Source: Edaphochlamys debaryana (taxonomy: Eukaryota > Chlorophyta > Chlorophyceae > Chlamydomonadales). Taken from it: 64,000 bases of DNA. Below are positions 47,464 through 57,311 of the stretch, one piece after another; positions within the stretch are counted from its first letter, which is position 1; each line of letters starts with the position of its first letter. The notes beneath the pieces are model-generated. The model made no database searches and had not been told where the DNA came from. It saw only the letters and a program-made list of their open reading frames with translations. The position numbers and the translations under genes were made by a program. Location of the stretch: positions 62,001-126,000 of the forward strand of contig JAEHOE010000007.1 in NCBI GenBank assembly GCA_016858145.1. The letters run 5' to 3'.

Positions 47464-48108
47464 CTACCGCCCGCCGCTGCCGCCTTGCCGCCCCGCCTTG
47501 TCGCCGCCGCCCTGCTTGCCCGCCTTGCCCCCGGCCGCTCCTGGCCCACCCGCCTTATCGCTCGCGGCCGCACCAGCCGCCTCGCCGCCGGCCGCCTCGG
47601 GCTTGGCAGCCACGTCCCGGTACGCCTCCGGCGGCGTGTCAAAGAGGTACTTGCGGTTGAGCGGCAAGGGCGAGGTGTCCGGCTGCGTAGCCATCTGGCG
47701 CAGCGGCTCCGGCAGCGCGTGCAGGGCGGCCTTCTGCAGCTGGAACTTGACCGCCATATCCCGCACCCACGCCTGGTGTTCTGCAAACGTTGTGGCCTCG
47801 TGCTCAGCCACCGCCGCCTGCTGCTCCGGCGTGAGCGGCACGGCTTGCCGGGGGGGCGGGGACAGCAGCGTGACCACGGGCGACAGCCGCGGGTTGCTCT
47901 CGTCCGGTCCGTCGCGCGCCCCGCCCTTCTTGTTCGTGGTTACTGCGCCTTTGATGTTGGCTTTCGTGAAGCCTGCCAGCCCGCGGGCTTGCAGGGCTGC
48001 ACACGCAGCGGGCGCGAGAGCCGAGGCGGAGGAGCAGCCCGCGCTAGCGTTGCTGCACAGCCGCGCTAAGTGCATTGCTGTTGAACATAGGCCGGTCGGC
48101 GTCGCCAT
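47464..48108 (-). CDS. Intronless 214-aa protein, probably mitochondrial
   Basis: A single exon. The start at 48108 (MATPTGLCSTAMHLARLCSN) gives a presequence-like N-terminus without acidic residues; the frame is open up to 48354, so an upstream start is possible. A likely folded middle part contains LTPEQQAAVAEHEATTFAEH, WVRDMAVKFQLQKAALHALP and LPLNRKYLFDTPPEAY; the last 45 residues are Ala/Gly/Lys-rich. The helix-then-ALPEPLR-then-PLNR arrangement recalls small mitoribosomal proteins, but I could not assign it. It is the only intronless gene in the window. Confidence 0.65.
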   Translation of the reverse strand: MATPTGLCSTAMHLARLCSNASAGCSSASALAPAACAALQARGLAGFTKANIKGAVTTNKKGGARDGPDESNPRLSPVVTLLSPPPRQAVPLTPEQQAAVAEHEATTFAEHQAWVRDMAVKFQLQKAALHALPEPLRQMATQPDTSPLPLNRKYLFDTPPEAYRDVAAKPEAAGGEAAGAAASDKAGGPGAAGGKAGKQGGGDKAGRQGGSGGR

Positions 48109-48476
48109 GTTGGCCAGTCCCCTGGTCCAGAACAAGCCGATGGCGATGGCACGCCGGGAGGTATTGAACGCGCTGTAACGACTGTGCGTGTGGAGTGAGG
48201 CTTCTCGACACTTAGATATATGCAGCGCAGCAGCTTGCAACTGCGGGAACGCAGTTTTGGTTGCAATCAATCGGCTTGCCGCTGCATTGCGGGTGAGCGC
48301 GTAAACACACCTGCGACACACGGTAGCGCCGACAGTGCTATCCAACAGTGTCAATCACAGCTTGCTACCTGACCTGCTGCTTGGAGGCCACCCCATGCCC
48401 TACATCCCACCCATCCAATCCTTTTTAGCCCTGCCCACGCCGCCCTCGCTGCTCTTTCTAGCTACTCTTACTTGAC
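48109..48476. promoter_or_regulatory. Divergent upstream region (214-aa protein / pseudouridine synthase)
   Basis: 368 bp between opposite start codons. If the upstream Met of the 214-aa gene is used, it shrinks to 122 bp. No motif assigned. Confidence 0.4.
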
Positions 48477-51400
48477 ATGGAGAGGGGGCGCTGGCTGGGC
48501 CTGTTGCGCTGCGGCCTTGCGGCGCCGAGGAGTGCTGGGGCGACCGCCGGACCAGATACGCATGGCGGCCTGGCGGGCACGCTGACTGGGCTCTGGCGCG
48601 CTTTCGCCACCACACCCCGCGGCGGCATTGCAGGCTCTGAGGGCAGGAGCAGAGCCAACGCCAACGCTTCAGCTGGACCGGCAGGGCGCTCCAGGCCGGC
48701 GGCGGAGCCTCAGGGCGGGAGGCGGGATGCTGCCGCCGCTGACCCAAAGCCGCCACCGGCGCCGCCAAAGGCGCCATCGGGGTCGTTGACCGGTTTGACC
48801 GGCCAGGAGCTGCTACAGCGCTTCGAGGGAGCCTTCCGTAGGACCCCGCCGGTCAGCTTCATCCGCGGCATGCAGCCGCCCTCGGGTAAGCTACAGACTG
48901 GCGACCAGGGCCCGTCCACACCATCCCCTACGGCCTACCCTTGCCCCCCAGCCTCACATGCCCAGTCCCCCGTGCGGCTGCTAGCTCCTGCCTGTCGCTC
49001 GGCCTCTTCCTCTTTCTGTTGCGTTGCGCACAGCCTAGTTGCGTTCAGCTGCATCCCCCTTCTTCGTCGTCCGGACTGCGCTGCACGGCCCCTGCGAGCA
49101 CAGAACCCCCAGCCTCACCCCCTTTGCAACCCCCTTCCATTCCTCCCCCTCCCTCCCCCCTTCCCCTCCCCTCATACCCCCTCCCCTCTACCCCCTCCCG
49201 CCCTCCATCCGCAACCCCGCAGCGCTGTCCTGGCTGCGGCGGCGCGGGCCCGACGTGCCCCACGCGGCCCTCCAGCGCGTCTTCCGCCAGCGCCAGGTCC
49301 GGCTCTTCGACGGCGAGCGGGTGGTGCGCGCCACCGCCGCCCGGCCCCTCCGCAACGGCGAGGTGCTTCTGTACCCCGCCTCGCTCGTGTCGTGGCAGGA
49401 GGCGCGCCAGGCGGAGGAGGACGCGGCGCACGGGCCCCTGACCTCGCCGTCGGGCAGGGACGGCGGCAGCAGCGGGAGTGGGAGCAGCGGGAGCGGCAGC
49501 GGGCGTAGCAGTGCCAAGAAGGAGCGGCTCAGCAGGGCCAGTGGCGCAGCTGGTGGCGATCCAAGCTCAGAGCATGAGGATGAGGTAACCGCAACAAGAA
49601 CGGCTGGGTCCAGGCGGTCGGGCCTGGGCCCACCGGGGCCCAGCACGTCAGGCCCAGGCCCACACGGGCCCGCGTCCGCGCTCTCTCCGGAGCGCGTGCG
49701 GCGCTGGGTGCTGGGGGTGCACCCGGGGCTGGTGTTCCTGAACAAGCCGTCGGGGGTGCTGGTGCACGGCCGCTCGGCGGGGGACGACGACGGCGGCAGA
49801 GGCGGCGGGGGGCTGCGGGGCCGGGGGCGCCAGGCTGCCGCGGGCGGGGGCCTGGGGGCGGCGGAGCCTTTGGTGCTGGATGGAGCGCTGCGGCAGGGGC
49901 TGCGGTACGGAGAGCACGACGAGCCCAGGTGGGGGAGGGAAGGCTAGGGAAGGGAAGGGGAGGGGGAGGGAGGTTCGGACTTCGGAGGCTGGGGGCTCGC
50001 CCACCTTCAGCCCTAGCCTGAAGCCCATGGCCCGTGCCCCGTGCACCCACACGCCTCAGCCCTGAAGCACTTGCACGCGCATACCTCCGACTCACCCCTG
50101 CTCTCCCCCCTACCGCCGTGACACCAGCTTGCTGCGCGCACCCCGCCCAACCGCCGCCCTCCGCCCTTGCGCCGTCCACCCCACCCCGCCCCTCCCTTCC
50201 CCTCCCCACCCCGCCCCGCCCCTCCCCGCCCCCAGGCTGGTCCACCGCCTGGACCAGCAGGCCAGCGGGGTCATGGTGGTGGCGCGTGACGCCGACGCAG
50301 CGGCCTGGCTCAGCGCCGCCTTCCGCAACAAGTCGCAGCGGGTGCGGGCGGGCGGGTGCATGGTGGCGCAGGGCCGTGTGCCGAGTCGGGAGCGGGCGCT
50401 CGCACCCCCCGCAGGAGCGCTTGGGGCGTACCTGGGCTTTCTGTAAGACGTAGAGCTCAGGGTGAAGTTCTTACCCTCTCATGTCCTTTCTCAGGTTTCT
50501 CACCCTTTCACCCTTATAAACCCTTTCACCCATCCCCCCCGCAGGCGGTGGACGGGATTCGGCACAACGAGGGGCCCGGCGAGGAAGAGGAGGAGGAGGA
50601 GGAGGAGGAGGTGGGCGGGGCGGGGGGCCCCGAGCGCCGTGGCGTTGCCCCCGGCGACCCCGGCTACCTGCCGCCCGACCTCTTCGTGCGCCGCACCTAC
50701 TGGGCCTTCCTGGCAGGGAACCTGCAGCCCCGGCAGAGCGGCCGCATCAGGTGCGGACCAGGGCGCAGTCGGGAGGGGCGGGCGAAGGGTCGAGGGTGGA
50801 GCGAGAGCACGCGTGCAACGGGGCCGCGAGAGGCGTGGGTGGCTTAAGTTGGAGGTAACGGCCTGCCCCTCGGTGACGGTGCAGTGCAGTCGTCCAGTAG
50901 CCTGCCCTTCGCTCCAACCCCGTGTGGACCCACGCGCCGCGCCCCACCCCCCCTGGTCGCAGGTCGCCGGTGCTTGTCGACGGGGTGTTCTGCCCCGCCG
51001 TGACTCAGTACCGGGTCAGGGGCACCGGCTGCGGCGTGACGTGGGTGGAGCTGCAGCCGGAGACGGGTGCGCAGGGTCCGTGTGGGCAGGGTTCTGGCCG
51101 CAGGCCCATGCCAGGGCCGCGGCCAGGGCCGATCTTGTTGTCGAACGCCGCTCCGTACTGGGCCCCAGGCCCCTTCCTTCTCGACGCCCTGTCCTGACCG
51201 CTTCCCTTCGCCCCTGGCTCTAGGCCTGGCTCTAGGCCACGGCACCCCACCCCACCCAGCCCCCTCACCCAACCCTCACCCACCACCCCACCCCAGGCCG
51301 GCGCCACCAGCTGCGCGTGCACTGCGCCCGCAAGCTGGGTGCGCCCATCATCGGCGACCTGCGCCACGGCTACCGCGGCCTGCCTCCGCGCCTGGCCCTG

Positions 51401-51667
51401 CGCGACAACCTGCCGCCCGAGTGGTGGGCCCTGCTGGGGGACGACCCACGGGCCGCCCGCCGCGACGCCGCCGCCCTCGGCGGCGGCGGTGGCGGTGGCG
51501 GCCCGGCGGAGGCCCTGCTGCCGCCGCCGCCGCCGCTGCTGCTGCACAGCCGGGAGCTGCTCGTGAAGCGGCCGGGCAAGGCGCCGCTGGTGGGGGTGGC
51601 GCCGCTGCCGCGGTACGTGCGGGAGCTGATCCAGGCGGCGGGCTGGCCCATGCCCAGTCTGGGGTGA
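48477..51667 (+). CDS. RluA-family RNA pseudouridine synthase, probably mitochondrial
   Basis: Converts uridine to pseudouridine in rRNA or other RNA. Exons: 48477-48885, 49223-49928, 50236-50341, 50545-50750, 50963-51066, 51297-51667; 633 aa. The N-terminus (MERGRWLGLLRCGLAAPRSA) is presequence-like. An S4-like RNA-binding block follows (about 137-195: LSWLRRRGPDVPHAALQRVF to RNGEVLLYPA). The catalytic domain starts at VHPGLVFLNKPSGVLVH and has the active-site motif LVHRLDQQASGVMVVARDAD (Asp of RLD), FVRRTYWAFL, and the C-terminal GRRHQLRVHCARKLGAPIIG. Two low-complexity inserts (Ser/Gly near 240-300 and a run of about ten Glu near 420) interrupt the fold but keep the frame. Substrate site unknown. 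Confidence 0.92.
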
Positions 51668-52188
51668 GGGGGGCGTTGCCGGGGGTAGCGCGGCGGTGGC
51701 GTTAGGATGGTGGCAGGGCGACAGGAGCGGGAGGCAGGGGTCGAGGACTGAGACAGGGCGGTGGGGCGGAGGCAGCGGGGTTGGGTGGGGCGGGCGGGAG
51801 CGGGGAGTGAGTGGAGGACTGTGAGCGACAGGACACGCCGGAGGTGTTGCGCTGGTGGCTTGCCCGTGCTGAGGCGGGGCCACGTCCCAGCATGGGGCAC
51901 AGTGACATTCTGTAGGCCGCGGTTAAGTGTGCATGCATGGACGGTGCAGACGTGGCAATCCGTGATGGGGCCTCCTGGGTCCAGAGGTGCACATGCCGAG
52001 CAAAGGGCCAGCGAGGGCACGTCGGCAGACTGTGGGGCAAGGCCCTTGGCGCGCAGAAACCGCCCACCGGGGGGCCAACTAGGGCCTGCGCGGCGAGCTG
52101 AACCCTGAGTTGGAGTCGAGTGGTCCGTTGTGCTGCAGCCTGGCCGGTGGCAGCTCAGGTGCAGCCCAGGGTAGCTGGGCCGGACACA
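51668..52188. other. 3' flank of the pseudouridine synthase gene
   Basis: No gene seen before the target-site duplication of the MITE. Confidence 0.6.
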
Positions 52189-52608
52189 GTTCACAGCAGG
52201 GTTGCCAATACGTATCAGTCCCCGTACTGATACGGATACGTATTAATACGGATACGGCCTCTCGCTGCCGTATTAATACGGCATGCGGCGCGGGGGTACC
52301 GGCCGGGCAGCCGGGGGCCGGCGGTGGGGGGGGGTGCTGGGGTGCTGGGGGGCGTCGGTCGGCAGCTCAGCCGTCCGTTCCGCCGTAGCCGATGCCCTAC
52401 GCGTTCCCTGCGCTTCTACGTGAACGCGGAGCGCATTTGCTCGTGCACAAGGCAGTAGTATGGGCTGCCGTACGCTGCCGTATTGATACGGCTGGGCGCC
52501 GCCGTATTAGAGCCGTTTTAAGCCGTATTAGCGAGGAGGGGGCCGTATTGCGTATTAATACGCGTATTGGCCCCGGGGGCTGCCGTATTTTGCAACCCTG
52601 GTTCACAG
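52189..52608. mobile_element. hAT-type MITE with 8-bp target-site duplication
   Basis: The 404-bp element (52197-52600) starts CAGGGTTGCCAATACG and ends CGTATTTTGCAACCCTG, giving terminal inverted repeats CAGGGTTGC/GCAACCCTG. It is flanked by the identical 8-mer gttcacag on both sides (52189-52196 and 52601-52608). An 8-bp duplication with CAGGG termini is typical of the hAT superfamily. There is no coding capacity. The inside is packed with the word cgtattaatacg and self-complementary variants such as gccgtattaatacggc (52267-52282). Confidence 0.92.
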
Positions 52609-53618
52609 GTTCCTGTTGCTGAGGATACACGGACAACGGCATCAGCCGCGAACTCGCTTATTGGCGGTGGCCTGTGGGCAACAGGGACGTGTGTCCGGCG
52701 AACTTGAGGGCCAACTTGCCGCCCCAAGCTCTCGACCCTTGGTCTCCGTTCCAGACACATGCAGCAGGCACACGGAGGAGCGGGGGCAGACGCACCCTGC
52801 TCGACCGGGCCTTGAGACAGCAGCACACCTTTGCAACACCCTCCATGCATACTGCCAAGCGCCAAGCTTACGTATCGTCCCAACTCAAGACGAGGGGCCT
52901 GTCCTGCGCCTCAACCTATAAACACCTGTTGCCACAAGCTCTATGTGGTGCATACGTTCATCGGAAGTTCATGATCCACTTGAACTTGACAAGGCCATCT
53001 GATACTAGGGTTATTAATCTCACCGGCCGAAACCGGCAAACATAAGCATGGATTTCACGTCCGCTTGCTCTCAATGTACAGCGCTCGGCAGTGCAGACAA
53101 AGAGCCCCATGCGTTGATTTAAATTGCCTCCTTGTTGGGTGTCCACGGACGGTCGCAAGGCCAGCAGAACAGCAGACACCCCTGCATAAGCCTCTCCGCA
53201 CAGCACACCGCACAGTGACATGGAGAAGGGCCGCTAGGCACCCGCACCAGAAGAGACGCGCAGTCCCCACGCGCCCCACCCCACATCAGCCCGCGCTGCC
53301 CGCTGCCCCCGTCCGTGGTGCGGTCGATTGATACGGCACTACTTGAGCACGGTGAATCCCGCCGCAAGCCGTGCATACATGTCAACGAAAAGCCCCTGCG
53401 CAAAGCCCTTTCGTTTCCATGAAATGAGCATTGCCCACGCCACTGCGCGCCATCCTGCCGTGTACTACTGCGCGTGTGTACGGTACTACGTTTGCCCCTC
53501 CTGCCGCCCCTCCTTCTGCGGAGCCTTGGAATGTATCATCCCCAGATTCCCTTGAGTATGCCTCCTGGCCACCAAGGCCCCACACCCCTCACCCCACCGC
53601 ACCCAACCCCACCGCAAC
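52609..53618. other. Intergenic region between the MITE and the WSC gene
   Basis: Less GC-rich than the genes. No exon with closing splice sites, RNA gene or transposon end was found. Confidence 0.55.
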
Positions 53619-56600
53619 TCACCCCGCCCTCACCACCCTGTACAGGCTCACGAGCAGTCGCGTGGCCGACACGAGCCCACACGCCTGCGCGCGGTTGCCC
53701 CGGCACACCGTGCCGCACTCCGCATCGCCCACCCGGCCCAGGCCCGTGGCCGCCGCCTGGTCGCTGCCTCCCAGGCAGGCGCTGCCCTGGAGCCCGAACA
53801 GGCCCACACCGGCGGAACCGGCCAGGGCCGCGCACCGCTCGACCGTGAGGGCGCGGTCCGCAGCCGCCAGGCGCAGCGGCAGGGTGCGTGCGGAGGCGGC
53901 GGGGGCGTCCCTGTAGCAGCCCAGGAAGGTCCACGATAGGGAGCCTGAGGTAGGGGTTTGGGAAGGATGCCGAGGGGGGGGGCGAGGGGGTGATCGTTCG
54001 AGATATTGGTGAGGGAGGGCCAGCTCCTGGTCAGGCTTGGGGCGCGATTTCAGGAGTTGAAACAGATACATGTGAGGCCATCCATACCAGGGCATTAAAA
54101 TGATACCGCTACAGCTACGCTATGCCCTGGGCCCCACCTGCACCGGCGGGCGGCGGCGGCCTGCCGGACGGCGCCGCGCGCGGGGCGGGCGGCGGCGGCA
54201 TGCGGCGCGCGGGCGGCGGCGGCGGCGGGTTGCTGGCCCTCGGGTCGTACTCGGGCACGGAGCCCCCCAGCTCCGCTATGGCGTCCAGCAGGGTGTAGAG
54301 CGAGGAGGAGCCGGGGTCATCGCGGGTGATGGCCTGGGGGCGGGGGGTAGGGTGGGGGCGGGGCCGGGGGCGGGAAGGGGGTTGTGGAGGCGTGGGGGTA
54401 GGTGAGGTGGGAGGTGTGTGGCCGGGGCTGGGCGTGCGGGTGGGGGCGGGTGGCGGGGGCGGTGGAGGGGTAGGGAGCCAAGGGGCGCCCAATGCTGCGA
54501 GGTGCCCAACGCAGGAAGCCGCGGAAAGGGCCCTGAGCCCTGGGCCAAGAGGCTGCGGGCACGGGTCAGGGCCCAAGCTCCCTGAGCGGGCACACGCGCC
54601 GGGGTCTCACCGCGCGGGCCTTGGATATGACCGAGAGCACTGGGGCGGAGGGGATGGACCGAGGGTGACGGGGAGGTGTGAGGGCATGGCACAGCCCTGC
54701 GCCCGCTGCCGCTGTCACCACACCAAGCAGAGCCGACCACACCTCTTCACGCCAGCCCCACAGCACAGCGCAGAGCTCCATTCCCAACCCCCAACCCGCC
54801 CCTAGCCAGCCCCATCCCCAACCTCTGCCCCCAACCGCCCTTCCCTCCCTTCGCTTTCCAACCCTCCGACAATCGACCCCCTCGGCCCCCCCGCTCACCC
54901 ACGGTCACGTCCAAGCTCGCGGGCGCCTTGCCCTGCAGGTACTGAACGTAGGCGCCCGCAGCGGCCTCGGCATTGAGCAGGTCGGAGGGCGGCGTGGGGC
55001 CGACCTCATACGTGGCGGGTTGTACGGCCGGCGCGTTGGCCGGGCCCGACACGATCCCCAGTGGGCCCGCCACCTTGTTGACCGCGGACCCGTTGCTGAA
55101 CTGAGTCAGCACGCGGGCGACCCGCGGGCCCAGTCCGGAGTCGCCGGACTCGGAGTCCGGTCCGGCGTCCAGTCCGGAATGTCCGGACTGGGAGTCCGGT
55201 CCGGAGCCCAGTACGGAGTCCGGTCCGGAGCGCAGGAAGGCCAGGGAGCGGTCGGGCTGGGAGTAGAGGCCCGGCCCGATCAGCACTCGGCGGGCGGCGG
55301 CGGCGGGCGGCGACGGCGGAGGCCGGCGCTTGTTGCGGCGCTGCTCGGTCGGGGGCGGGGCCGGGGCCGGGGCCGGGGGCGGGGGCGAGGGGGGGTCCTC
55401 GATCACCTCGAAGTCGTCATCGCCAACCACAGGCGACGGGGACGGGGAGGGCGAGGCGGTGGGCGAGCGCTTGGGTGGGCGCTGGCGCTTGGGCGAGGGC
55501 GAGGGCAAAGGCGAGGGCGAGGGCGAGGGCGAGGGTGAGGGTGAGGGCGAGGGTGAGGGTGAGGGCGTTGGCGAGGGGCCCGGGCCTCCTGCGGCGGGGG
55601 GGTCGGGCCCCAGCAGGATGAGGCCCTTGAATGCGGCCAGGAAGTCCTGGAGCGCCGCCTGCGGACGGGGAAGGAGGAAGGGGCGGAGGAAGGGGCGCAG
55701 GAGGGGGCGCAGGGAGGGGGATCATGAACGGCTGCTTGTGTTAGTCGGGGTGTGTTAAGCGTAGGCGCGGCGGGAGCCGGCAGGTTCTAAATGCTCGAAG
55801 CCCGACCGGAGGGGGGTTATGGTGTGGGATGGACGGGGCGGGGCAGTGCCAGCTCCTTGGCCGCTGCCTCGTGTGCATTACGCACGGAATGGGCCGGGCC
55901 GCCGGCATTGCCCGATTCAGCATCTCATGGCGAACCGCGTGCGGACGAAGCGAGCGCCCCTGTAGCGACCAGCCAGCACCTATCCAGGCCTGTCCACGGC
56001 GCCGCCCTGCAAGGCCCCACGCTCCCATGCGACCCTGCGCACAGCGCCTGGCCGGACGCCCCGATACGCCCCTGCTCGCACTCACCCGCCCCCCAACCCC
56101 CGCTCCCCCGCCTCCCCAACCCCTCCCCACCCCCTTCCACCCTCTGCCCATCCACGCACCGCCAGCTGGGGGCTGTAGGCCTCCTCCCCGTGGCCGGGCC
56201 CCAGCACGTACAGGTCCGTGGGCGGCTTCTTGCCCTGCGGCACGGTGCCACGGACCATGCGCACGAAGTCCGCGGGCGCCTGCAGATGGCCCTCGGGGGA
56301 GGGCGCAAACAGGTCCGGCCGCTGCGCCACCAGCCAGCGAGCAAAGGGAATGTAGCGCTCGTCCGAGACCTTGACCTGGGGGTGGGGTGGGGGTGTGGGA
56401 GGGAGGGAGGGGAGGGTGGGTGGGGGTGTGGGAGGGAGGGAGGAGGGAGGGACAGGAGGGCGGGAGGGGAGGGTGGGGAGGAAGGTTGGTGGCAGGGAGG
56501 CACTTCAAACCGCCGGCAAGGGCACGGGGTCTTGGCGAGGGGGCTCGGGTGGCGTGTCAACCGCTGTGAGGGGACCTCAGGACCTGAGTCGAGGCAGGGA

Positions 56601-57279
56601 CGCTGAGGGTCCGCACCTCCCCCTCTCTCCTGCACGCCACCCAACTACCCAAGGGCCATCCCACCCCGAGCTGCTCACCCGCGCCTTGCCGCACTTGATG
56701 CCGTACCAGCCCGCCCACATGGCCCCCTGCAGTACAAGGCGGTCCAGCCCGGGCAGCGCCGCTGCCCGGGGCGTACGGCAGCACTGCCGTAGCACCATGC
56801 TCTCAGAGCCCAGGGACAGCAGCGCGCCTGGGTGGGGTGGGATGGGGGTTGGTTAGTTACTGGTAGTTGGCTGGGCGTGGTTGGGGGTGGGTGGGAGGGC
56901 AAGGCAGATCTGGACGGGGAGGTGAGGTGAGGAAGGGAGCTTGCTTGCAGGCTGGCAGGACGGGCCGGGCAGCGGGCAGGCTGCGCAGGGGCGCGAGCGT
57001 GGTTGGGGTAAGGGGACGCACCCTTGCCGAAGCGCGCGGCGGCGACGGCCGTCTCCCCAGCGGGCGTGGTGACCACTGGGAAGGTCTTGCCCAGCATCAC
57101 AACGTTGGTGACCGCATCCTGCAGCAGAGCACAAACATGAAGCACAAGCGATGAGCTGATCCGCCTTTACTCCCGCCTTCTGCCCTTCCTTGGCCCCCGC
57201 TCCTCACCCTGCCCCCACAGCGCCACCCTCATCGTCCCTCGCCTTCGTCCTATCTCGTCCTCCCGCGGCGCCCCCGCCC

Positions 57280-57311
<32 letters not shown>

